42,834 bases of DNA, taken from WJLY01 sp964562405. GTDB lineage: Bacteria; Joyebacterota; Joyebacteria; Joyebacterales; Joyebacteraceae. This document shows positions 24,212-31,792 of the stretch, piece after piece. The notes below the pieces were generated by a model, which worked only from the letters and a program-made list of their open reading frames with translations, ran no database searches and was not told the DNA's origin. How positions within the stretch are numbered: the stretch's first letter is position 1; each line of letters starts with the position of its first letter. The stretch spans positions 1 through 42,834 of the forward strand of contig CAZLTC010000019.1 of the NCBI GenBank assembly GCA_964562405.1. The letters run 5' to 3'. The position numbers and the translations under genes are program-made.

Positions 24212-26584
24212 CTACTCCCGCAGTGCGGCTCCGAACTTCTCAACCAGAAGGGCGACGATGCGACCGTGCGCGCCGTCGACCTCTCTGTCGGTGAGCGTTC
24301 GTTCCCTCGACATGTACGTGAGCGAGAAGGCCAGGCTCTTGCGTCCCACGCCGAGCTGCTCTCCCTTGTACACGTCGAAGACATCCACCGCGACCAGGAG
24401 TTTCTCTCCCAAGCCCATGATGGCGTCCATCACCGAGCCCGCGCTCACTTCGTCGGGCACGACCAGCGCCAGGTCGCGGGACACTCTCGGATACCGTGGA
24501 AGCGGCTCGAACGTCCGCGCCGCGCCGCACCGCACTCCGAGCGCGTCGAGGTCCAGCTCAAAGACGAACACGGGGCAATCGATACCCCACGAGTCCTGAG
24601 CATCCCTCGACAGCATGCCAAAAATGCCGACGTGGTGGCCGCTTACGGCGATCCCCGCGCCAGCGTCGCTCGACAGATAGGCGCAATCGTAGCAGGAGAC
24701 CCTGGGGCTGTCAACCTCCAGGGCTTCCATCAGGGCCCAGAGCGCCCCCTTGCCGTCGTAGAAGTCCACCATCTCGGGATCCCTGTCCCAGGAAGGTCTG
24801 TTCCGGAGCCCCGTCATTGCGCCGGCGAGCCTCCATCCCTCCGAATGACCGCCCTCCTCGAGCCCGAACACCTTGCCGATCTCGAAGAGCCGGAGGTCAC
24901 GGACGCCCACGTTGCTGTTGCGCAGGACCACGCCCAGCACGCCCGGCAGGAGCGAGGTCCGAAGCAGCGGCGTCTCCTTGTTCACCGGGTTCAGGAGGGT
25001 CACGGGCCGTCCACCGAACTCCGCCCCCGAGTCGGGCGTCACGAAGGAGCTCGTGAGCACCTCGGTGAACCCGATCCCGACCATGGCATCTCTCACGCGC
25101 TTCCTGATGGCCAGGTCCGCGTCGGCCGTGACGGTGAGCTGGTGGTACGGCACGACAGGCTGGATGCGGTCGTAGCCGTGGATGCGCGCGACCTCTTCGA
25201 TCAGATCGGCCTCTGTCTCCACATCGTGACGGTGAGGCGGGACACCTACGTCCAGCTCGCCGTCTGACGACGTGCTGACGTCGAAGCCCAGTCTCTGCAG
25301 GTAGTCGATGATCGCGGCCGAGGTGAGTTCGTCGGTGAGCATCCGGCGAGCGCGTTCCTCGCGCAGCCTCACCCGAACCTCCGGCACGCTCTTGACGCCG
25401 ACGTCGGCCGCTCCCGCGGCCACCTTGCCGCCCGCGAGTTCCGTCAAGAGGGAGCAAGCCCGCGCTGCGACGTCTTCCATCACAGAGACGTCGATGCCTC
25501 GCTCGAAGCGAATGGACGCCTCCGTTCGCATGCCCAGGCTCCTGGCGCCGCGGCGGACGATAACCGGATCGAACCATGCGCACTCGAGGAGCACCGCGCT
25601 GGTAGCATCGGTCACCTCGGACGCACTCCCGCCCATGATCCCCGCCAGCGCGACCGGCGTGTCCCCGTCGCATATGAGAAGGTGCGACGTGTCGAGCTTC
25701 CTCTCTTCGCCGTCGAGCGTGACGAGCGTCTCGCCCGGACGCGCCCGCCGAACGACGATGCGCCTGGCACCGAGCCTGTCGTAATCGAACGCGTGTATCG
25801 GGTGGCCGTACTCAAGCATCACGAAGTTGGTGACGTCGACGATGTTGCTTATGCTGCGGACGCCCGCGCCTCTGAGGCGCCGCTGGAGCCACGCCGGGGA
25901 GGGACCCATGCCGAGTCCCTGCACGACCCTCGCGATGTACCTGGGGCACGCCTGCGGATCCTCGATCTCGACGGAAGCCAGCCCGTCAATCTGCGGCCCG
26001 TCCTCAATAAGGCTCACACTCCGCCGCCTGAACTCCGTCCCCAGCACGGCGGCGACCTCGCGCGCCACGCCGATGACGCCGAGGCAGTCGCCTCGGTTCG
26101 GCTGGACGTCCAGCTCGATGGCGTCGTCGCCGAGCCCCAGGAGAGCGACGATGTCGGCCCCGGCCTCGACGTCGTCGAGTTCCAGGATACCGTCCGACGA
26201 CTCCTCCAGCCCGAGCTCGGCGGCCGAGGCAAGCATCCCGTGTGAGCGCCGTCCCCTGATGGAGCGCTCCGAGATCTCCATGCCGCCGGCCAGCACGGCG
26301 CCGGGCAGAGCCAGCACGCTCGTTATCCCCGCCCGCGCGTTGGGGGCTCCGCAGACTACCGTGGACGAGCCCTGCCCCCAGTCTACGACGCACACGGACA
26401 GGTTATCGGCGTCCGGGTGCTTCTCACACGTGACTACGCGCGCCGCGACGATCCCCTTGACCTCGCCGCCTACCGCGCCCAGGTACTCGGTCTCCGTCAG
26501 CGACTCGGTGAGGACGCGCGCCAACTCGACGCCGCCGAGGTCGAAATCGACGTAGTCCCTGAGCCACTCGAGGCTGACCCTCAT
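24212..26584 (-). CDS. pheT: Phenylalanyl-tRNA synthetase beta subunit
   Basis: A 790-residue full-length PheT, the tRNA-recognition and editing subunit of the alpha2-beta2 enzyme. It begins MRVSLEWLRDYVD. The EMAP/tRNA-binding insertion (HPDADNLSVCVVDWG) lies near residues 57-71. The B3/B4 editing region includes LDVQPNRGDCLG and IVDVTNFVMLEYGHPIHAFD. The B5 domain (about 395-470) and the core B6/B7 domains follow. The C-terminal ferredoxin-fold anticodon domain contains YPRVSRDLALVV. ATG 26584 has GAAGGA upstream. It is encoded after pheS in the usual order. Confidence 0.97.
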   Translation of the reverse strand: MRVSLEWLRDYVDFDLGGVELARVLTESLTETEYLGAVGGEVKGIVAARVVTCEKHPDADNLSVCVVDWGQGSSTVVCGAPNARAGITSVLALPGAVLAGGMEISERSIRGRRSHGMLASAAELGLEESSDGILELDDVEAGADIVALLGLGDDAIELDVQPNRGDCLGVIGVAREVAAVLGTEFRRRSVSLIEDGPQIDGLASVEIEDPQACPRYIARVVQGLGMGPSPAWLQRRLRGAGVRSISNIVDVTNFVMLEYGHPIHAFDYDRLGARRIVVRRARPGETLVTLDGEERKLDTSHLLICDGDTPVALAGIMGGSASEVTDATSAVLLECAWFDPVIVRRGARSLGMRTEASIRFERGIDVSVMEDVAARACSLLTELAGGKVAAGAADVGVKSVPEVRVRLREERARRMLTDELTSAAIIDYLQRLGFDVSTSSDGELDVGVPPHRHDVETEADLIEEVARIHGYDRIQPVVPYHQLTVTADADLAIRKRVRDAMVGIGFTEVLTSSFVTPDSGAEFGGRPVTLLNPVNKETPLLRTSLLPGVLGVVLRNSNVGVRDLRLFEIGKVFGLEEGGHSEGWRLAGAMTGLRNRPSWDRDPEMVDFYDGKGALWALMEALEVDSPRVSCYDCAYLSSDAGAGIAVSGHHVGIFGMLSRDAQDSWGIDCPVFVFELDLDALGVRCGAARTFEPLPRYPRVSRDLALVVPDEVSAGSVMDAIMGLGEKLLVAVDVFDVYKGEQLGVGRKSLAFSLTYMSRERTLTDREVDGAHGRIVALLVEKFGAALRE

Positions 26585-26654
26585 CTGGTCCTTCCCATCC
26601 CTCCGCGGTGCGGGGCGGAAACCGGCCCCGTGTGCGCCGGCCTCGTCCCTCCGC

Positions 26655-27662
26655 TCAGACCTGCCTCAAGAACCTGAGGTCGTTCTCGAAGAACAGACGT
26701 ATGTCGTCGGTGCCTGTCATCATCATGCAGATCCGGTCGACGCCCAGACCGAACGCGTATCCCGTGACCTCGTCCGGATCGTACCCCACGGCCGCGAAGA
26801 CCCTGGGATCCACCATGCCCGCGCCCAGAAGCTCTACCCAGCCCGTGCCCTTGCAGACCGCGCAGCCGCGGCCCGCGCAGATCCTGCACTCCACGTCGAC
26901 CTCGGTCGACGGCTCGGTGAACGGGAAGAAGCCGGCCCTGAAGCGCACGCCCACGTTCTCGCCGAACAGCTCGTGCATGAACTTCGTCAGGACTCCCTTC
27001 AGCTCGCCCAGCCGCACGTCCTTGTCAACGTACAGCCCCTCGAACTGGTAGAACTCCGAGCCGTGCGACGCATCGGGCGTCTCATTCCTGTACACGCGGC
27101 CCGGCGCGATTATCCGGATGGGGGGCCTCCTTGACTCCATCACGCGTATCTGCACAGGCGACGTGTGTGTGCGCAGGACCTTGCCACCCTCCACGAAGAA
27201 CGTGTCGTGCATGTCTCGCGCCGGATGGTCCGCCGGTATGTTGAGCGCGTCGAAGTTGTGGAAGTCATCCTCTATGTGCGGTCCGACGGCGGTCTCAAAG
27301 CCGAGTGTCCGGAAGATCTCCTCGAGACGCTCGAGCGTTCTCGTGAGCACGTGCTTGCGACCTACCCAGGGCGCTCTCCCCGGCAGCGTGAGATCGATGC
27401 CGACCGCGGACGCGCTTGCCCCGGCGAGCCTCTCCCGCGCCTCCTCGAGAAGCGCGTTCAGCTCGTTCTTGAGTTCGTTGGTCGCCTTGCCCGCGGCGCG
27501 CCGCTCGTCGGGAGGGAGGTCCTTCAAGCCCCTCGACACGAGGTTCAACTCGCTCTTCCTGCCGAGGAAGCGCACGCGCGCGTCCTCGAGAGCCCGCTCG
27601 CTCGCGGCCTCCGCGAAGGCCTTCCTGGCCTCCTCGCCCAACTCGCGCAACCGCTCGACCAC
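26655..27662 (-). CDS. pheS: Phenylalanyl-tRNA synthetase alpha subunit
   Basis: A 335-residue class II catalytic subunit. The N-terminal coiled coil (about 1-90) precedes motif 1 (HVLTRTLERLEEIF), motif 2 (HTSPVQIRVM through GRVYRNETPDASHGSEFYQFEGL) and motif 3 (GLGVDRICMMM). Cysteines in CRICAGRGCAVC form a short CxxC-type insert, an occasional feature of the family. The start is GTG 27662, with GGAGGG four bases upstream. It begins 21 bases after rplT. Confidence 0.96.
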   Translation of the reverse strand: MVERLRELGEEARKAFAEAASERALEDARVRFLGRKSELNLVSRGLKDLPPDERRAAGKATNELKNELNALLEEARERLAGASASAVGIDLTLPGRAPWVGRKHVLTRTLERLEEIFRTLGFETAVGPHIEDDFHNFDALNIPADHPARDMHDTFFVEGGKVLRTHTSPVQIRVMESRRPPIRIIAPGRVYRNETPDASHGSEFYQFEGLYVDKDVRLGELKGVLTKFMHELFGENVGVRFRAGFFPFTEPSTEVDVECRICAGRGCAVCKGTGWVELLGAGMVDPRVFAAVGYDPDEVTGYAFGLGVDRICMMMTGTDDIRLFFENDLRFLRQV

Positions 27663-27683
27663 AACGCCCTCCGTGCCGCCTTG

Positions 27684-28043
27684 CTAGTTCTCCAGACTCC
27701 CCTTCGCTATCGAAACCAGCTCGGCAAAACCGTCTGCGTCGTTCAGCGCCATGTCGGCCAGGACCTTCCTGTCGACCTCGACGTTCGCCATCTTGAGCCC
27801 GTGCATGAAGCGGCTGTAAGAAAGCCCATGTATCCTGGCGCCCGCGTTGATACGTATGATCCAGAGGCCGCGCATGTCGCCCTTGCGCCTCTTGCGGTCG
27901 CGGTACGCGAACTGACCGGCCCGATGGACCGTGTCTCTCGCAGTGCGGATCAGCTTGCTCCGTCCGCCGCGGTAGCCCTTGGCGGCCTTCAGTATCTTCT
28001 TTCTCCGCCGCCTCGACGCGGGGGCTCCTCTCGCTCTCGACAT
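27684..28043 (-). CDS. rplT: Ribosomal protein L20
   Basis: A 119-residue large-subunit protein L20, also the autoregulator of infC-rpmI-rplT in other bacteria. The basic N-terminal tail (RRRRKKILKAAKGYRGGRSK), RDRKRRKGDMRGLWIIRINA and the globular C terminus (GLSYSRFMHGL) are unmistakable. AGGAGAG lies immediately before ATG 28043. The 91-base gap after rpmI shows no gene. Confidence 0.98.
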   Translation of the reverse strand: MSRARGAPASRRRRKKILKAAKGYRGGRSKLIRTARDTVHRAGQFAYRDRKRRKGDMRGLWIIRINAGARIHGLSYSRFMHGLKMANVEVDRKVLADMALNDADGFAELVSIAKGSLEN

Positions 28044-28134
28044 CTCTCCTATCGTCCTTTCCTGTTCTTGCCGGCCGCTCGCCGAGCGATCCCGGTCCCG
28101 CAGGCCGTCCGTCCAACAGCCTCGATCTCATCGG

Positions 28135-28329
28135 CTACTTGTCCAGCAGCCTCTCTATGCGCTTGTGGTCCGCGGCGTGCACGTAGGCGACCTTGCGGAG
28201 CGCCCTCTTCTGCCGCGAGCTCTTGCGGATGAAGAAGTGGCCGCCGTAGGCCTTCCTGCGCCGGATCTTGCCGGTTCCGGTGCGCTTAAACCTCTTCGCC
28301 GCTCCCTTGTGCGTCCTTATCTTTGGCAT
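28135..28329 (-). CDS. rpmI: Ribosomal protein L35
   Basis: A 64-residue L35 with the family opening MPKIRTHKGAAKRFKRTGTG and RRKAYGGHF. Its ATG (28329) lies inside infC, which ends 44 bases further on at 28286; its ribosome site AGGGGAGA is also inside infC. The overlap implies tight translational coupling with IF-3. Confidence 0.97.
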   Translation of the reverse strand: MPKIRTHKGAAKRFKRTGTGKIRRRKAYGGHFFIRKSSRQKRALRKVAYVHAADHKRIERLLDK

Positions 28330-28873
28330 CTTCTCCCCTGCTCTTTTCCTTCGTCTTGGTCGCGGGCTTGTACGAGAGTATCATCACCATCGTCCTGCCT
28401 TCGGACCTGATGGGAACCTCGACGCTCGCGGTGTCCGCGAGATCCTCTATCAGCCGCTCCAGGACCTTGCGCCCGAGCTCCCTGTGGGCCAACTCGCGCC
28501 CCCTGAAGACGACCGTGCACTTCACCTTGTCGCCCGCCTCGAGAAACTCCACGGCGTGGCGCTTCTTGAAGTTGTAGTCGTGCGGCTCGATCTTGGGCCG
28601 CATCTTGACTTCCTTGACCACCGTCACGTGCTGATGCTTCCTGGCTTCCTTGGCGCGCTTGTTCATCTGGTACATGTACTTGCCGTAGTCCATGATCTTG
28701 CAGACGGGGGGCCTCGCCTTCGGCGACACCTCCACAAGATCCAGACCCTTCTCTTCGGCCAGCGCCAGCGCCTCGGATGTCGGCATGATCCCCACCTGTG
28801 CTCCATCGTCAGTGATCACGCGGACCTGCGGGATCCTGATTCGACGATTGACGCGCGGGGTCTGTATTGACAC
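28286..28873 (-). CDS. infC: Translation initiation factor IF-3
   Basis: A 195-residue IF-3, which keeps 30S subunits free and proofreads the start codon. Both halves are present: N-terminal RVITDDGAQVGIMPTSEAL with VCKIMDYGKY, and the C-terminal domain with EVKMRPKIEPHDYNFK and RGRELAHRELG. The in-frame start closest to the ribosome site is GTG 28873, but the AAGGAGGT core is only about four bases away. Two codons further, an ATA (28867) sits at a more normal distance; unusual infC start codons are known to give IF-3 autoregulation. The lysine- and glutamate-rich tail overlaps rpmI by 44 bases. Confidence 0.95.
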   Translation of the reverse strand: MSIQTPRVNRRIRIPQVRVITDDGAQVGIMPTSEALALAEEKGLDLVEVSPKARPPVCKIMDYGKYMYQMNKRAKEARKHQHVTVVKEVKMRPKIEPHDYNFKKRHAVEFLEAGDKVKCTVVFRGRELAHRELGRKVLERLIEDLADTASVEVPIRSEGRTMVMILSYKPATKTKEKSRGEDAKDKDAQGSGEEV

Positions 28874-29163
28874 CGGACCTCCTTCCGTTTGCGGCTACGA
28901 CTCGTGCCCCCTAGAAACGAGAAACGGGATGCGAAGCAGTGCATCCCGTCAGCGTACCCCAGGTCCGAGCCTCGGGTAACGGCAGTGTACCTCTTCGGGT
29001 CTTCCTTGAAGCCCTCGAGGTGAGAAGCGAGATGCCTCTTCTTCGCGATCTTCCGAATGAACCTGTGCGACCAACAGCTCGTTCGTTCTCTGCTCCCTCC
29101 GGCTGCCGGACCGGGTCGAAGGGCGACTCAGGTCGACCCGCCCGCCCGACGAGACCGATGGAA
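28874..29163 (-). promoter_or_regulatory. Leader region of the infC operon
   Basis: A 290-base stretch between tRNA-Val and infC with no convincing gene. It carries a terminator-like hairpin (28924-28949). An upstream segment GCATCTCG (minus strand, 29035-29028) can pair with the hairpin's 5' arm CGGGATGC (28948-28941), giving mutually exclusive structures. A further stem-loop (TACCC...GGGTA with inner CCGA/TCGG) lies around 28954-28980. The layout fits a ribosomal-protein or IF-3 attenuation leader, or termination of the tRNA transcript; I could not match a known leader family. Confidence 0.45.
28924..28949 (-). terminator. Terminator/attenuator hairpin upstream of infC
   Basis: A perfect 9-bp stem (ACGGGATGC / GCATCCCGT) with an 8-base loop is followed on the minus strand by TTCTCGTTTCT, a T-rich tail. 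It lies 50 bases before the infC start and about 215 bases after tRNA-Val. Confidence 0.65.
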
Positions 29164-29240
<77 letters not shown>

Positions 29241-29246
29241 ACGGCC

Positions 29247-29274
29247 TGGAAAGACCTGCAAGAGGCCCTTTCCA
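29247..29274 (-). promoter_or_regulatory. Hairpin in the tRNA-Val 5' leader
   Basis: Arms TGGAAAG (29274-29268) and CTTTCCA (29253-29247) on the minus strand flank a 14-base loop. The stem begins almost at the predicted transcription start and ends 6 bases before the mature tRNA, a likely guide for 5' processing. Confidence 0.4.
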
Positions 29275-29282
29275 AGACTATT

Positions 29283-29311
29283 AAGTTATCCGATGACGAG
29301 GCGCCTGTCAA
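29283..29311 (-). promoter_or_regulatory. Sigma-70 promoter of tRNA-Val
   Basis: Minus-strand TTGACA (29311-29306, perfect -35) is separated by exactly 17 bases from TAACTT (29288-29283, -10). Transcription would start near 29276, giving a leader of about 36 bases. Confidence 0.75.
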
Positions 29312-29321
29312 GTCGAAAACG

Positions 29322-29334
29322 CCCTAGCGAAGGG
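29322..29334 (-). terminator. Weak terminator-like hairpin after the Clp-like gene
   Basis: Minus-strand CCCT-TCGCT-AGGG is followed by CGTTTTCG, about 40 bases after the stop of the AAA+ gene and just before the tRNA-Val promoter. The stem is only 4 bp. Confidence 0.3.
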
Positions 29335-29374
29335 ACCTCCTGACGGCCACGGCGGCGGGAGGGCCCGGACGGTG

Positions 29375-31048
29375 TCATGTCGTGACCTCGAGGTCTCCCT
29401 CGATCTCACGCACGGTTACGCTTCGGGCATCGGGATAGGCCAGGAGATATTTGGCCACAGGCTTCAGCACCATGCGCTCGACGGTCCTCCCCAGGTTGCG
29501 CGCCCCGTACTCACGACTCGTGCCCTTGGCGACGAGCGCCGAGACGGCGCCGTCCGTGACCGACAGATCGATCGACCTTAGGCCGAGTCTCGCGCGGATG
29601 TCCTCGAGATGCACCTCCACTATCTCGCGGAGGGCCTCCTCGCTCAGGGGATCGAAGAGCAGCACCTCGTCGATGCCGTCCATGAAGTCCGTCGGGAAGA
29701 ACGCCTCTATCGCCTCCTTCGCCTCCTTCAGGTGGTGCTCNNNNNNNNNNNNNNNNNNNNNNNNNNNNNNNNNNNNNNNNNNNNNNNNNNNNNNNNNNNN
29801 NNNNNNNNNNNNNNNNNNNNNNNNNNNNNNNNNNNNNNNNCCCACCAGGCGAGCAACGCCGTCCTCGTCGCTGTACTTGGCCATGTTGAACTCGAAGAGG
29901 CGCTCCGACCGGCCGTACAGCTCCTCGGCGAGAGCCCTGCCGAGTTCGCTCTTGCCCACGCCCGGCGGTCCGACGAACAGGAAGACGCCGTTGGGTCGAG
30001 ACGGTCTCTCGTCCAGATTCAGCATGGTCACCCTGATGACATCGGAGAGGATGCGTATGCACCTGTCCTGACCCTTGATGCGTCTGCCGAGGGCCTCCTC
30101 GAGACCCAGCAGGCTGGCGCGCCCCGTTTCCGCCAGCTTCGAGACCGGGATACCGACGATCTCCGACAGCGCGTGCCGCACGTCCACCTCGAGCACCTCG
30201 GGGCGCGTTCCCGGCCCGGCCGCCGTCGCGGCTCTGGCCGACGAGTCGTCCAGAAGCCTGTAGGCCTTGCCGGGCAGCACCTGGTCGCGTACGTAGTCGG
30301 CCGACAGCTCGACGGCCGCGCGCACCGCTCCCGGGTCGATCGCCACTCCGTGGTATTCCTCAAGACCGCTCACGAACTGGCCGAGCAGGCTCACTGTCGC
30401 CTCCCTGTCGGGCTCAGCCACGTCCACGCGCGTCATGTCGTCGAGGCACCACGGCAGAGCCGTGACGGTCTCGCGATACAGCTCGGGCGTCGTGCTGCCC
30501 ACGATGTAGATGTTCGGCTGATGGCAGGCGGTCTGGATGGCGAACGACGCGTCTATCGGGGCGGTCCGCTCGGTGAAGACGCCAAGAAAGCTGGTGATAT
30601 CCGGAAGGAAGACGATGACGTCGTCGCGCGCACCGGCCTCCCGGAGGCCGGTGAACACGATCCTCTCGAAGTCGCCGGGCTCGCGCGAGCTGGCCAGGAT
30701 CCTGTGGAACGGAAGCTCCACAACACGGCGCCCCAGGAGATGCCTGGGAGCGCGTCCCGCTGCTATGTCGCGGGCCAGGGCCACCGCCAGCTCCCGCTTG
30801 CCTACCCCGTCGGGGCCCACCAGAAGGGCTGTGTGATGCTCGCGACGCTCCAGGATCTCCTTGAGCCTCGTGAGCTCCGGCGCCCACAGGTCGCCGTTCG
30901 CCAGGGACGGTCTCGATTCGGCCGCCTCGAGGAGGTCGACACCGAGATGACCCAGCACCGTTACCTCATCGGACGAGCCGTCCGGCACCGCTCCTGTATG
31001 AGCCGCTGCACCTTCTCCCTCACGCGGCTCCTGCTCGCCAGGCGGCAT
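29375..31048 (-). CDS. ClpB/ClpC-like AAA+ protein with degenerate first ATPase module (interrupted by assembly gap)
   Basis: A Clp/Hsp100-type protein. Residues 1-45 are a low-complexity tail in place of the Clp N-domain. Module 1 (about 50-310) keeps a P-loop with Arg in place of Thr (GPDGVGKRE, 78-86). Its Walker B reads VIVFLPDI (144-151) instead of hhhhDE, and the RRF arginine-finger segment is replaced by CLDDMTRV. No coiled M-domain separates it from module 2, which has a normal Walker A, GPPGVGKSE (360-368), then FNMAKYSDEDGVARLV. The N-run hides its Walker B; FPTDFMDGIDEVLLFDPL and the C-terminal D2-small domain follow. ATG 31048, behind GGGGGAGAGG, is 20 bases after cvpA. No protease-docking loop is visible. 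True length is uncertain. Confidence 0.8.
   Translation of the reverse strand: MPPGEQEPREGEGAAAHTGAVPDGSSDEVTVLGHLGVDLLEAAESRPSLANGDLWAPELTRLKEILERREHHTALLVGPDGVGKRELAVALARDIAAGRAPRHLLGRRVVELPFHRILASSREPGDFERIVFTGLREAGARDDVIVFLPDITSFLGVFTERTAPIDASFAIQTACHQPNIYIVGSTTPELYRETVTALPWCLDDMTRVDVAEPDREATVSLLGQFVSGLEEYHGVAIDPGAVRAAVELSADYVRDQVLPGKAYRLLDDSSARAATAAGPGTRPEVLEVDVRHALSEIVGIPVSKLAETGRASLLGLEEALGRRIKGQDRCIRILSDVIRVTMLNLDERPSRPNGVFLFVGPPGVGKSELGRALAEELYGRSERLFEFNMAKYSDEDGVARLVXXXXXXXXXXXXXXXXXXXXXXXXXXXXXXXXXXEHHLKEAKEAIEAFFPTDFMDGIDEVLLFDPLSEEALREIVEVHLEDIRARLGLRSIDLSVTDGAVSALVAKGTSREYGARNLGRTVERMVLKPVAKYLLAYPDARSVTVREIEGDLEVTT
29741..29840. other. Assembly gap (100 N)
   Basis: Exactly 100 undetermined bases, a typical placeholder size. 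It falls in module 2 of the Clp-like gene. In Clp relatives about 70 residues lie between the flanking motifs (RLV and the ExxK...FP-DF segment), so the real missing sequence is probably near 200-240 bases rather than 100. Confidence 0.95.
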
Positions 31049-31068
31049 CCTCTCCCCCACTCGGAGAC

Positions 31069-31659
31069 TCAGACCACGAGCTGCGCGTCCGTGAGCTCCG
31101 TGTCGGGGCCCCGGACGAGGTTCTCCTTGTGCTTCCTTGCCTTCTCCCACTCGTCACGGAGCTTGCCGTACTGCTCCTCGACCTTGGCCTTGGCGTCCGT
31201 CGGGAGGACCGACACCACCAGGTCGGTGACGCTCAGCACCCTGGGGGCCATGGCCGACTCCACCAGAACCTTGCTCCCCTGCAGACCGGCCATCACGGCA
31301 AGCATGAGGAGGACGCCCACGACGACTGACGCTATTCCGGCCCCCAGCACTCCGCCCATCAGCCGGTCGAGCCAGCCCAGGGTCGCAAGCTTGAGCGCCT
31401 TCGCGACTATGTGAGCGACGATGCCGACCAGTATGACCACGACAAGAAAGATGGCGACGAAGCTCACTATCTCGGCGACGTTCTCGCCCGGGATGAACGA
31501 GAAGTACCCTGCTGCGAGGCGCTCGTGCTGGCCCGCCGCGAGCATGATGCCCAGGAAGAGCCCCACGAGTCCCAGGAGCCCGCGCACGAACCCGCGGACG
31601 AGCCCCGAGAAGAAGCCGATGACCACGATCACTACGATTATCAGGTCTGCGACGTTCAT
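31069..31659 (-). CDS. cvpA: CvpA-family membrane protein
   Basis: A 196-residue inner-membrane protein of the CvpA (colicin V production) family. Four hydrophobic segments (about 5-24, 27-42, 61-85, 99-124) include the family motifs GFFSGLVRGFVRGLLGLVG and LGWLDRLMGGVLGA. A charged C-terminal tail follows. The molecular role of CvpA is poorly defined; it is linked to envelope integrity. ATG 31659 has GGGAGGGGA upstream and a consensus promoter about 50 bases before it. The Clp-like gene follows in the same transcript, where mutS2 is more usual in other bacteria. Confidence 0.88.
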   Translation of the reverse strand: MNVADLIIVVIVVIGFFSGLVRGFVRGLLGLVGLFLGIMLAAGQHERLAAGYFSFIPGENVAEIVSFVAIFLVVVILVGIVAHIVAKALKLATLGWLDRLMGGVLGAGIASVVVGVLLMLAVMAGLQGSKVLVESAMAPRVLSVTDLVVSVLPTDAKAKVEEQYGKLRDEWEKARKHKENLVRGPDTELTDAQLVV

Positions 31660-31705
31660 GTCCCCTCCCAGCGCGCCCGCGCGCTCCGTTGCGTTTCGGC
31701 ACGTT

Positions 31706-31735
31706 AAGCTAGCACCGGGACGGGAATGATGTCAA
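31706..31735 (-). promoter_or_regulatory. Sigma-70 promoter of cvpA
   Basis: Minus-strand TTGACA (31735-31730), an 18-base spacer and TAGCTT (31711-31706). Transcription would start near 31699, about 40 bases before the cvpA ATG. Confidence 0.6.
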
Positions 31736-31792
31736 GCGGGGGTGGTGGTGAGGTGGTGCCCGGAGCCGCGCGCCCGCCGAAGCGGAGGCAGC

